A model generated the notes under the pieces. The model was not told the DNA's origin. It saw only the letters and a list, made by a program, of their open reading frames with translations, and did no database searches. 64,000 nucleotides of DNA from Arsenicibacter rosenii (GTDB lineage: Bacteria > Bacteroidota > Bacteroidia > Cytophagales > Spirosomataceae): positions 1 through 64,000 of the forward strand of contig NZ_MORL01000027.1 of NCBI RefSeq assembly GCF_001870735.1. The letters are read 5' to 3'. Position numbers and translations under genes: made by a program. Of this stretch, positions 8,801-15,352 are shown piece after piece. The stretch's first letter is position 1, and every line of letters begins with the position of its first letter.

Positions 8801-11240
8801 GGCTCGACGCCACGGATGGCGGCTGAACGCTGAGTACCGTAACCGGTAAGACAACGCTTGCCACCGGTGCTCCCAGCAGGTAAGCGGTTACCGTCAGGTT
8901 GTTGGAGCCCGCCGGCAAACCGCTTATGGTCAGAACGCCCGGACCACCTGCTACTACGTTCAGGTTGGATACGCCCGTTACCGACAGACTTACCAGATTC
9001 AGATCAAGACCATTGCCGCCTAACAGCGTTACGTTCAGTACGTTGCCGAGGCAAATCGGATTGATGACGCCCGCCGGCGTAAGGGTTCCGTTTACCAGCG
9101 TCACGTTCACGACCGAGATCGGGCTGATACAGCCATTGGCATCCAGACAGACAACCGTATAGGATTGTACGCCTGCACTGCCGGTCAGCACCGGAATAAT
9201 GCCCGTCGCGGTTGAGCCGGAAGTACCGCTGGTTGAGGTATAGTTCAGCACACCCGTCGGGCAGGTACCCGCCAGGTTGAGTGTCGAGCCGGTCAGGCCG
9301 CTGACCGATACCAGATTCTGTACCGCAGGCAGACTGATGACATTGGTCGTCAGGGCGACATTCGCCACGGGTGTGCCCGACAGGAAGGCGGTTACCGTCA
9401 GGTTATTGGTGCCGGTTGGCAGTCCGGTTACCTGTAGCAGGCCCGGTCCCAGAACCGTAGCCGACACACCGACAGGGCCGGTCACCGACAGACTGATGAG
9501 GCCGCTGTTGGCGCCGCCGGTCAGTCCGCTCAGAATACCGCTGCCCAGCAGGCTGAGGTTGAGGGGCTGGCCCAGACAAATTTGCGGCGGCGTGCCGGGC
9601 AGCAGACTCAGCCCGCCGCCGACCACCGTTACATTGGCCACCGAGATGGGGCTGATACAGCCGTTTCCGTCGATACAGACAACGGTGTAGGACTGTATGC
9701 CGGTTGCGCCGGTTGGAATTGTCGGATTACCGGTTCCCGTACCGTTGGTTGAGGTATAGTTCAGTACACCTGTCGGGCAGCTGCCGGTCAGCGTCAGGGT
9801 ATTGCCCTGAAGGACGGTCTGAGAGGTGACAAGGTTAATCACAGACTGAACGGCATTGGGCACGGTAACGGCTACCGGAACAGTCAGGATCGTTTGACCA
9901 AGCAGGGTTGCTGTCAGGGTAAGGCTGTTTGTTCCCGCCGGTAACCCCCCGGGGCCGGTGGCCAGCGTAGCGGTTCCGTTGCCGCCGACAACGGCGCTCA
10001 CGCCATTGGGCCCGCTGATTGTCAGCACCGCTAACGGGGGCAGGTTCAAGGGCAGAATACTTAGCGAAAGCGGTTGCCCCAGGCAAAGCTGACCGGTAGG
10101 AGTGACCGTGGCCGATGGCTGGTTGACCTGCAGGCTAAAAGACGTAGCTGCCGAATTCCCTTGCGGATCGGATACGGCGACCGTTACCGTCGACGTACCG
10201 CTAACGGATGGTGTCCCCGTAATGACCCCTGTTGACGGATTAATGACAAGACCGGTGGGTAATCCGGTTGCCGAAAAGCTGAGCAACTGTCCGTCCGGTT
10301 CTGTAAAGGCGGTAGCGGTAGGTATGTTTACGGCTACGCCCACCGTTGCCGTTTGCGCCGGTATCGTGCCCGTTACCTGCGGCGGATTATTAATGAGAGT
10401 CGGCGTAATAACCAGATCGTCGATTGCCAGACTATGACTTTGCAGGTCAAGCAGGGCCGGTACAACCGCTTTCCAGCGCAGCAGAATAAGTTCGCCGTTT
10501 TCAACGGGTGTGGAAAACGTAATGACCCCGTTGATGGCAGCGCTGTTTGCTGCCAGGTTGCCATCCAGTTCTGTCGGGGTCGGGAGCGCTACCGGAAAAC
10601 CAGCCAGGTTTGTATTTCTGATACTGGTAAAATCCAGTGCCGGAACCGCCGTAAACGGAACGGTCGTAATGGCATCGTTCAGTAATAATAATGTATTTCC
10701 TAAAACGGTCGTAATCAGACTCGTTCCGGCAACGCGGGCATAATCAAAAGTCAGGCTTTGCGACTGGCCCGATGCGTCGGTATACCATTGCTCGCCCCGA
10801 TACGAAACAGACATGGATGATATACGCAAACCCGAATTGTTCCGGATCAGAACACCCAACGTGATTGGCGTAATACCAGCGGTAGAATTTAAACTGCTCG
10901 GGTTAGCCCCGAGCGCGCGGTCGGTTGTATTCCCGAAACTATAGGCTCCCGTTGCCGGTACAATGGCATTGACCAGATCCGGGGCGCCCGTGGAGGCAAA
11001 TACCGTCAGTCGGTTGGTATAGGTGCCGTCTACGTTCCCTACTAATCCGGCGGCGCTGACTGTCAGGCCGCTGCTGAGCGAATTGAAGTTTTGTGTCAGA
11101 CTGGTCGGGGTTGTCCCGATCGGTACATTGATGCCTAAAACCTGTAGGCCGTTTTGTGCCAGTGCCCCGCTGAGAGACATGGCGAGTACCATCAAAACCA
11201 GAAATCCGGCCCTGAGGATACAAGGTAGTTTTTGTTTCAT
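2865..11240 (-). CDS. Giant T9SS-exported adhesin with tandem Ig-like repeats (2791 aa)
   Basis: A signal peptide (hydrophobic FLVLMVLAMSLSG, cleavage near ALAQNG) is followed by an N-terminal domain (about 30-285) shared with the paralogue at 1-2568. Next come a putative-Ig unit, a block of units with the CLGQPLxLSLL signature (about 375-900), a long tandem array of ~95-aa Ig/cadherin-like units (AFTDPDGGPLSYSATGLP, then GVISGTPTQSGSFP, then VTATDPQG), and three copies of an unnamed ~80-aa module (YNCxTGDIVF... FRTFC). The last ~85 residues (LEVTVLGNP... GAYLLQVNTP... KTVKVIRQ) look like a T9SS type A sorting domain, so export across the outer membrane and surface anchoring are expected. DPDG and DPQG motifs suggest calcium-stabilised folds. 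Repeats alternate as a ~573-bp pair. Adhesion is inferred from architecture; the ligand is unknown. A folded leader precedes the start. Confidence 0.93.
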   Translation of the reverse strand: MKQKLPCILRAGFLVLMVLAMSLSGALAQNGLQVLGINVPIGTTPTSLTQNFNSLSSGLTVSAAGLVGNVDGTYTNRLTVFASTGAPDLVNAIVPATGAYSFGNTTDRALGANPSSLNSTAGITPITLGVLIRNNSGLRISSMSVSYRGEQWYTDASGQSQSLTFDYARVAGTSLITTVLGNTLLLLNDAITTVPFTAVPALDFTSIRNTNLAGFPVALPTPTELDGNLAANSAAINGVITFSTPVENGELILLRWKAVVPALLDLQSHSLAIDDLVITPTLINNPPQVTGTIPAQTATVGVAVNIPTATAFTEPDGQLLSFSATGLPTGLVINPSTGVITGTPSVSGTSTVTVAVSDPQGNSAATSFSLQVNQPSATVTPTGQLCLGQPLSLSILPLNLPPLAVLTISGPNGVSAVVGGNGTATLATGPGGLPAGTNSLTLTATLLGQTILTVPVAVTVPNAVQSVINLVTSQTVLQGNTLTLTGSCPTGVLNYTSTNGTGTGNPTIPTGATGIQSYTVVCIDGNGCISPISVANVTVVGGGLSLLPGTPPQICLGQPLNLSLLGSGILSGLTGGANSGLISLSVTGPVGVSATVLGPGLLQVTGLPTGTNNLTVTAFLSGTPVANVALTTNVISLPAVQNLVSVSGLTGSTLNLAGTCPTGVLNYTSTSGTSGSTATGIIPVLTGSAGVQSYTVVCLDANGCISPISVVNVTLVNGTLTPAGVINPICLGNVLNVTLLGGNGLDLNLVSLSVTGVSNLNVVAGGPGVLTISGLPAGSNNLTVTAYLLGAPVASVVLPVTVLSVQPPSVASSPTVGQTYPAGQTSVSVTQGTNNPVVFTASCSGGGSLSYVGSNGLSGTSSPINVPTTTAGTVSYTAVCVNGGCVSQATVISVIIASPTNQSPVLIGSGIPSPQSGTVGTGFSSNVAAAFNDPDGNTLTFSSTPLPAGLSISPAGTISGTPTVAGTTTVIVTANDGQGGSVSDDLVLIISPAPNQPPVLVGGGIPTPQSATVTVPFAFSLAPYFADPEGGALIFTVTGTLPPGLSISPTGGVISGTPSTSGTYAFTVTAADSQSGSVSDDLTIIVSPAPNRPPVIVGTGIPSPQSGTVGIGFSTDVTPAFSDPDGNPLTFTSTGLPAGLTTSAAGIISGTPTQAGTFTVLVTADDGRGGLVSDDFVLVISPANQSPAIVGSGIASPQTATVNTPFSTPTAYAFNDPDGGPLSYSATGLPTGLAINSTNGIISGVPSVTGTFIVAVTARDPQGASATSFFTLNVVPQTVPNQAPQLTSTTLVSPQSATVGVAFSTTTAGAFTDPDGGPLSYSATGLPTGVGINPATGVISGTPTQSGSFPIIVSATDPQGSSVSTGFTLVVTPANQPPVVNGTLTSPQFATVNTTFLTNTSGVFTDPDGGPLSYSATGLPTGLSIGNTNGIISGAPSVSGTFPITVTASDPQGANASASFTLVVAPQTTPNQAPVLTGTPLANPQSGTVGVAFSTTTAGAFTDPDGGPLSFTATGLPNGVSINPATGVISGTPTQSGSFPVVVIASDPQGGAASTGFTLNIAPSNQAPVLVGGGINSPQSATVAQAFVTPTAYAFNDPDGGPLSFTATGLPAGLGINSTNGIISGVPSVSGVFAVTVTATDPASASVSSVFILNVSPQAATNQAPVLSGTPLANPQSGTVGVAFSTTTAGAFTDPDGGPLSFTATGLPTGLSINPTTGVISGSPTQSGSFPIVVTAMDPQGGMASTGFTLNIAPANQPPVLANGGIISPQTATVNVGFVTPTAYAFSDPDGGPLSYSATGLPTGLAINPSSGIISGAASVTGTFLVTVTARDPQGAGVSSVFTLNVSPQAATNQSPVLSGTPLANPQSATVGVAFSTTTAGAFTDPDGGPLSFTATGLPTGLSINPTTGVISGSPTQSGSFPIIVTATDPQGANVSAGFILNVTPSNQTPVLVGGGLASPQTATVNTAFVTPTAYAFNDPDGGPLSYSATGLPTGITINSTNGIISGSTSVSGVYAVTVTARDPQGASVSSSFVLNVVPQAVSNLAPQVVGNLTSPQFATVNAAFSTTTAGAFFDVDPLMYTAIGLPAGLNINPATGVISGVPSVTGNFPITITATDPQNASAATAFTLIVNPAFVVTTPLGVTVISYNCATGDIVFGRTGGDPNRPVEYLAIGVKGWSTSPSGRIESELRSDPNQSAITVFIRYVGEGSASANYAFNFRTFCSGQGNQPPVYNGTLANQTGTVGVPFTYTFPANAFTDPEGQALTYTATGLPAGLSLSGQTISGTPGLQGAYGVTIMAMDPQGASQTGTFTITINPAPVVGGPLTATVLSYNCQTGDIVFGRTGGDPNRPVEYMAIGVRGYSTNPNARIESELRNDQNQSTITVMARYTGDPASAVTYVFNFRTFCSGQANQPPVYNGGLPNLTGTVGVPFSYTLPAGVFTDPEGQSVTFGAAGLPAGIALVGRVITGTPTQQGVYTPVYIFAQDPQGSTGQATITFTVNPASSGNQAPVVTGTIPSQTATVGIFFTYTIPGNIFTDPEGQPLTYTLSGAPRRLEVNGNVISGFPLLNGNYPITVTATDPQGGTASTSFLLTVLPNNTCGSAANTIGQPLQLLQPDYNCQTGVIKFNTAGGNGSTITYSAIGITVPTTDCFDQMDTEVAQDVRNDKPNVEPFIIRAQQNGVIAQYAFDARGYCRSLRTGREAIDATTALEVTVLGNPTLDEWVDVDVRGAEGQLLRLRVANPDGTAQGEQWVEKAQSVQRVRVKLGRPAGAYLLQVNTPVKAKTVKVIRQ

Positions 11241-11272
11241 AAACGTTGACTAAGAGATAGTTGACCGGACGA

Positions 11273-11477
11273 TTCAGACAAAGTAATACCGGTCTCCGTT
11301 TTTTCCGGAGTTACCAGTGCCTTGTCTGAAGGCATCCCAGATACGCTACATGACTCTGCCCTCGCAGCAATGAGCAACAGAGAACGTTCTTCGGGTAAGT
11401 GAAGCGCCCGAAGCGAGTAATGTCCGGGGAGACATTACCTCTGCCGTAAACCAATCAGCGGGTGTGGGCCGGCTGAT
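11273..11477 (-). ncRNA. Candidate structured 5' leader RNA of the giant adhesin gene (class unknown)
   Basis: Read on the minus strand, this region contains, in order: a 6-bp hairpin (11472-11477 with 11454-11459); a 5-bp closing helix (11439-11443 with 11378-11382) enclosing an 8-bp perfect hairpin (11431-11438 with 11417-11424) and a 7-bp hairpin (11407-11413 with 11389-11395), forming a three-way junction; and a long final hairpin whose outer 9-bp stem is exact (11322-11330 with 11273-11281), with inner CTGGT/ACCGG and CTCCG/CGGAG stems. It ends 32 nt before the adhesin ATG and has no U-tract, so it is not a simple terminator. I could not match it to B12, TPP, SAM, FMN, c-di-GMP, SRP, RNase P, tmRNA or 6S signatures. 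A regulatory leader or independent small RNA is inference. Confidence 0.5.
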
Positions 11478-11761
11478 CACTGTACATGTTAAAGGAAATA
11501 ATTAAGTTGAGGTTTTGCCATAGTCCGTCTGATTGGGTGAATACTATAAAAACCAGTAATTGTACCGCCAAATGTATTGAAGTTCTGTAATTAGCAAAAG
11601 TCACTTAATAATAAGTCAAGGCTATTTGTGTCTTTTTATGTGAACTTAATGGTAAATAATGGTAACTAGTTATTTAACGGTAACGTTGACGGGTAATTTG
11701 CTTGATTTATGCACGTCCGGGTCGGCCGATTATTGGTTTGATTGGGGCTATACAAAAAAAG
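11478..11761. other. Intergenic region upstream of the structured leader
   Basis: This AT-rich stretch lies between the leader RNA candidate and the terminator of the ROK kinase gene, so it should hold the promoter for the leader and giant adhesin on the minus strand. A possible TTG...TGACTTTTG arrangement is visible around 11590-11625, but it departs from the Bacteroidota consensus and is only suggestive. No ORF of note. Confidence 0.35.
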
Positions 11762-11803
11762 AAAGCCCTGATCATCCGTTAATGCATGGATAATCAGGGC
11801 TTT
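11762..11803 (-). terminator. Terminator of the ROK kinase gene
   Basis: Arms 11762-11772 (aaagccctgat) and 11793-11803 (atcagggcttt) pair perfectly over 11 bp. On the minus strand the right side continues into a long T-rich run, placing an intrinsic terminator 17 nt past the kinase stop codon. Confidence 0.85.
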
Positions 11804-11820
11804 ATGTACTTAAGGCGTGT

Positions 11821-12735
11821 TTATTCGAAGCAGAGTGAAGCTGCTCCTAACAGCCCCGCATCATTACCAAGTGTTGCGCGCTTGATCGACAAACCGTCTT
11901 TGTAGTAAGGCGTGAGCCAGAAATCCAGCTCTTTTTGTACCGCCGGCAGGATATATTCAAAGGAAGCAGACAGGCCACCGCCAATGAGGATATTGCGGAT
12001 ATCCAGAATACGGATCAGTGATACCAGGCCTTCGCCCAGCATTTCGCCTACTTCTGTCCAGATTTGCAGGGCGAGCTTATCGCCTTCGGCCGCAGCGGCG
12101 ACCAGACCAGTCGTTGAGATTTCACCATCGTCCGGCAATTGGGTGGCACCGGTATACTCCGAACGGCGCAGGTTAGCCAGGTCCAGCAGTTCTTTCTTGC
12201 CGATGTTGCGCTCCAGAACCTTGCCGTTACGGGAAGGAATATGGCCCGGCTCCATGGCATTGCCATCACCGCCTTTAAACACCTTCTTGTCGATGATGGC
12301 GGCACCACCAACGCCGGTCCCCAGCGTAATGAAAATATAATTCTCGTCGTTCATGTCTTCCACGAAGTAGAACTCCCCAAGCGCGGCGGCATTGGCATCA
12401 TTCTCCAGGAAGAACTCAACATTCGGAAAACGTTTGGTCAGAATATCAACCATCGGAACGCCATTCAATTCAGGGATGGCGGTGATTTCGAGCGGCACCG
12501 TACGTTTACGGTTAATCATACCGGGCAAACCGATTCCAACTTTGGTGATGTCCTTATGATCGGCCAGCTGAATGGCAATGGCGTCGCCGAAGCGCTCCAT
12601 GAAATGGCCCGATTCGCGCCATGAGGACGTATCGTGACTATAGAAGTTAGAAATTTTGCCGGTTTGGGCGTCTACGATGCCCATTTTAACATTTGTGCCG
12701 CCGACATCAATGCCTAGATACTGAATAGAAGACAT
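11821..12735 (-). CDS. ROK-family sugar kinase (glucokinase-like)
   Basis: 304 aa. The phosphate-binding motif DVGGTNVK lies at residues 10-17, the sugar-binding/catalytic motif ENDANAA at 111-117 (D113 the probable base), the second phosphate loop GTGVGGA at 139-145 and EPGH at 162-165. These place it in the ROK branch of the actin-like ATPase superfamily, which phosphorylates glucose or related hexoses in the cytoplasm. The cysteine cluster that binds zinc in many ROK proteins after the GH motif is absent here (GHIPSRNGKVLERN), as in polyphosphate-glucokinase-like members, so phosphoryl donor and exact sugar are open. It is followed by its own terminator and lies 82 nt downstream of the SDR gene on the same strand. 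Confidence 0.9.
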   Translation of the reverse strand: MSSIQYLGIDVGGTNVKMGIVDAQTGKISNFYSHDTSSWRESGHFMERFGDAIAIQLADHKDITKVGIGLPGMINRKRTVPLEITAIPELNGVPMVDILTKRFPNVEFFLENDANAAALGEFYFVEDMNDENYIFITLGTGVGGAAIIDKKVFKGGDGNAMEPGHIPSRNGKVLERNIGKKELLDLANLRRSEYTGATQLPDDGEISTTGLVAAAAEGDKLALQIWTEVGEMLGEGLVSLIRILDIRNILIGGGLSASFEYILPAVQKELDFWLTPYYKDGLSIKRATLGNDAGLLGAASLCFE

Positions 12736-12817
12736 TTTATGAATATACAGTTTGCTGTTTGCAGTTTACAGTTGGGAGTTAATGGATGAAGTGGCGTGCA
12801 AGATACAAACATCTTTA

Positions 12818-13492
12818 CTAAATATCGCCTAATTGTGGCCGAATCAGCACCTCTTCAACGACCGCACTTCGGGAAAGGCTATAGGCCGCCCATACGGTGT
12901 CGGCCACATCTTCCGCTTTCATGAAGCGGTCTTCGGGCAGCTCCGTACCTTCCCAACTGGCTGTGAGTGTGGCACCCGGCATAACGGCCGTTACCTTCAC
13001 GCCGTGTGGTTTTAACTCCTCGCGCAATACGCGGCTCATGCCCAGCAGGGCATATTTGGAAATACAATAAGAACCGCCGTTTGTGTAGGCCGTAATACTG
13101 GCCGTTGAACACATCATAACGATATGGCCCTCGCGCCGGGCAATCATATCCCCGACCAGGCCGCGGGTCAGGTGGTAGGCGCTGGCGACATTGGTGGCCA
13201 TGAGCTGTTCAAAAACACCCTCGGCCTCGGTATGAATCTGTCCGGGCTGAAACACACCGGTGTTGTTGACCAGTACGGCAACCGGCCGGTTCAGCGCCTG
13301 CAGGTAATCAATCAGTTGGTTTACCCCGTCGCGGGTCGACAGATCAGCGGCGACCGGCAGGTAGTTCTGCCCTTCGACGCCGGTTACGGTACGGGCGCAG
13401 ATGACGGCATCGAACCCTTCGCTGATAAAACGGTCGGCAATGGCCCGCCCGATTCCCTTGGTCCCGCCCGTCACAACAAGTAATGGATTCAT
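12818..13492 (-). CDS. Short-chain dehydrogenase/reductase (SDR)
   Basis: 224 aa, a normal classical-SDR length. It has the nucleotide-binding motif TGGTKGIG at residues 8-15, NNTG at 76-79, and the catalytic triad S129, Y142, K146 in the arrangement STASI...SYCISKYAL. R34 after the second strand (CART) is compatible with NADP(H). Fold and chemistry (NAD(P)-dependent oxidation or reduction of an alcohol or carbonyl) are clear; the substrate is not. It may be co-transcribed with the ROK kinase downstream, suggesting carbohydrate metabolism, but the 82-nt gap leaves this open. Confidence 0.9.
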   Translation of the reverse strand: MNPLLVVTGGTKGIGRAIADRFISEGFDAVICARTVTGVEGQNYLPVAADLSTRDGVNQLIDYLQALNRPVAVLVNNTGVFQPGQIHTEAEGVFEQLMATNVASAYHLTRGLVGDMIARREGHIVMMCSTASITAYTNGGSYCISKYALLGMSRVLREELKPHGVKVTAVMPGATLTASWEGTELPEDRFMKAEDVADTVWAAYSLSRSAVVEEVLIRPQLGDI

Positions 13493-13605
13493 AGTAAGTC
13501 TTTGTTGGTAAAGTGGCCGGGTAATGCCGTGCCTGCCGGCAGCCGGAATCGTCCCGTACAGCTATCAATTTTTTTCGAAGCGGCAATTTACGCAACAAAC
13601 CATTC

Positions 13606-13613
13606 TATCTTTA
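13606..13613 (+). promoter_or_regulatory. Possible -7 element for the mlaE-like gene
   Basis: TATCTTTA differs by one base from the Bacteroidota TAnnTTTG -7 consensus and sits about 110 nt upstream of the chosen MlaE-like start. No convincing -33 TTG is seen. Confidence 0.3.
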
Positions 13614-13724
13614 CCGGCGTTTCTAATTGAGTCTACTGCAAATTGTCATTTGTGGGCTATACCGGTCTCGTTTTTGAGGTAAACAACGGCAATTTTGCCA
13701 GGGCAGCAGCATAAATTACCAGAC

Positions 13725-14453
13725 ATGTCACATATAGGTAAGTATTTTATTTTTTTAGGTACGCTCTTTACAAACCGGGAGAAGTTCAGGGTCTATTACC
13801 GCTTAGTGATGGAAGAGTGCATTTCCATTGGTATTAAATCTGTGTTTATTGTTTCGATTGTCTCGACGTTTATCGGGGCGGTTACGTGCGTACAAACGGC
13901 CTATAACCTCGTCAGCCCGCTCATTCCGTTGTCTATCATTGCGGTGATTGTCCGGGACAGTACAATTCTGGAACTGGCACCGACCATTACGAGTGTCGTA
14001 CTGGCGGGTAAGGTCGGGTCGAATATCGCCAGTCAGCTCGGAACGATGCGGATTACCGAACAGATTGATGCCCTGGAAGTGATCGGGATCAATTCGAGTT
14101 CGTATCTGGTCCTGCCCAAAATGATCGCCTCCATGGTGATGTTTCCGCTCCTGATTATCCTGGCTGGTTTTCTGTCGATCTGGGGTGGCTATGTAGCCGG
14201 TACGCTGACCGACATTATTACCCCGCAGGACTATATTTACGGACTCCGGTCTGATTTCAAACCGTTCAGCGTGACCTTTGCCCTCATCAAGTCCGTGGTT
14301 TTTGCGATCCTGATTTCGTCGATTTCGGCCTATCAGGGGTATAACGTACGGGGCGGGGCGCTGGAGGTCGGAGCCGCCTCCACAACGGCCGTTACCAACA
14401 GTTGTATTGCCGTGCTGGCCGCCGATTTCTTACTGGCGCAGTTGCTGCTCTAA
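13725..14453 (+). CDS. mlaE: MlaE-like ABC transporter permease (phospholipid transport)
   Basis: 242 aa from the ATG at 13725, chosen because MSHIGKYFIFLG resembles family N-termini; an in-frame ATG at 13695 would add ten polar residues. It carries the MlaE/YrbE signature: several membrane helices, the conserved GSNIASQLGTMRITEQIDAL segment (EQIDALEV-type coupling region), and LPKMIAS. In proteobacteria MlaE forms the inner-membrane channel of the MlaFEDB complex that moves phospholipids between inner and outer membrane. The ATPase follows 30 nt later, so the two form an operon. No MCE-domain (MlaD) gene follows, which is unusual for a complete system. Confidence 0.9.
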   Translation: MSHIGKYFIFLGTLFTNREKFRVYYRLVMEECISIGIKSVFIVSIVSTFIGAVTCVQTAYNLVSPLIPLSIIAVIVRDSTILELAPTITSVVLAGKVGSNIASQLGTMRITEQIDALEVIGINSSSYLVLPKMIASMVMFPLLIILAGFLSIWGGYVAGTLTDIITPQDYIYGLRSDFKPFSVTFALIKSVVFAILISSISAYQGYNVRGGALEVGAASTTAVTNSCIAVLAADFLLAQLLL

Positions 14454-14483
14454 ACGCACCACCATTTCATAAGGATTCAGACA

Positions 14484-15227
14484 ATGATTGAGATAAAAAA
14501 TATTGCCAAAACCTTCGGCGACCGGCAGGTGCTGGCCGGCATCAGCGGAACCTTCAGACCCGGCGAAACCAGCCTGATTATTGGTGGCAGCGGTACCGGT
14601 AAAAGTGTTTTGCTGAAATGCATGATCGGCCTCGTGAAACCCGATCAGGGTGAGGTGTTGTATAATGGCCGGAATTTTCTGACGGGCGATGAGGAGGTGC
14701 AGAAGGAAATCCGTCGTGAGATGGGGGTGCTGTTTCAGGGATCGGCCTTATTTGATTCGAAGACGGTGCTGGAAAATGTACAGTTTCCGCTTGATATGCT
14801 GACAGAAACGCCTTCGGCCGAGAAAGAAGAACGGGCTATGTTCTGTTTGCAGCGTGTCGGGCTGGAGGCCGCTGCCGAACGGATGCCTTCGGAGCTGTCG
14901 GGCGGGATGAAAAAACGGGTAGGGATTGCCCGCGCCATCGTCATGAACCCGAAATACCTCTTCTGCGACGAACCAAACTCGGGCCTCGATCCGCTGACAT
15001 CCATCAAGATCGATCAGCTGATTAAGGAAATTACCGACGAGTTTAACATTACAACGGTCGTAATTACCCACGACATGAATTCGATGCTGGAGATTGGCGA
15101 AAAAATCATGTTCCTCTACAAAGGCCTGAAAATGTGGGAAGGTGATAATTCCACCATTACCCGTTCGACCGTTCCGGAACTGAACGAATTCATTTACGCC
15201 AACAAACTACTACGGGATATTAAATAA
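14484..15227 (+). CDS. mlaF: MlaF-like ABC transporter ATP-binding protein
   Basis: 247 aa. Walker A GGSGTGKS at residues 34-41, ABC signature LSGGM at 138-142, Walker B YLFCDEPNSGLDP at 158-170 and switch histidine H196 are all intact, so the protein should hydrolyse ATP. NSGLDP (rather than TSGLDP) and LFQGSALFDSKTVLENV are typical of the MlaF/YrbF branch. It pairs with the MlaE-like permease immediately upstream and should energise lipid movement at the cytoplasmic membrane. The gene ends just before a palindromic/tandem repeat and a convergent flippase gene. Confidence 0.92.
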   Translation: MIEIKNIAKTFGDRQVLAGISGTFRPGETSLIIGGSGTGKSVLLKCMIGLVKPDQGEVLYNGRNFLTGDEEVQKEIRREMGVLFQGSALFDSKTVLENVQFPLDMLTETPSAEKEERAMFCLQRVGLEAAAERMPSELSGGMKKRVGIARAIVMNPKYLFCDEPNSGLDPLTSIKIDQLIKEITDEFNITTVVITHDMNSMLEIGEKIMFLYKGLKMWEGDNSTITRSTVPELNEFIYANKLLRDIK

Positions 15228-15246
15228 CCTTTTCCCTTTCCCCGTA

Positions 15247-15350
15247 CGGGCGACCCCACGTGGTCGCCCCAATAACTGCCTTGGGTGTGGTCGCCCCAAT
15301 AACTGCCTTGAGTGTGGTCGCCCCAATGACTGCCTTAAGTGTGGTCGCCC
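15247..15350. repeat. 27-bp tandem repeat with gggcgacc/ggtcgccc palindrome
   Basis: Three contiguous 27-bp units start at 15260, 15287 and 15314 (gtggtcgccccaataactgc then a variable end), and a partial fourth runs 15341-15350. Immediately before the first unit, gggcgacc (15248-15255) can pair with ggtcgccc (15262-15269) or the equivalent octamer of later units. The block occupies the gap between the convergent mlaF and flippase genes and could serve as transcript end for either. There are no unique spacers, so it is not CRISPR. Confidence 0.85.
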
Positions 15351-15352
15351 GG

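Noticed and set aside
4049-11253. Many long open frames on both strands inside the giant adhesin gene
   Set aside because: They are shadow frames of the repeat array: repeated codon composition keeps other frames open. The proteins are Pro/Arg-rich with no domain, start signal or spacing.
11273-11477. Cobalamin riboswitch or other known RNA class
   Set aside because: A GGAGACC-like stretch and GCACTG are present, but the other B12 box and core elements are missing; likewise no SRP, tmRNA, RNase P or c-di-GMP signatures.
15260-15350. Possible CRISPR array
   Set aside because: Repeat units are contiguous with no unique spacers and no cas gene is nearby.
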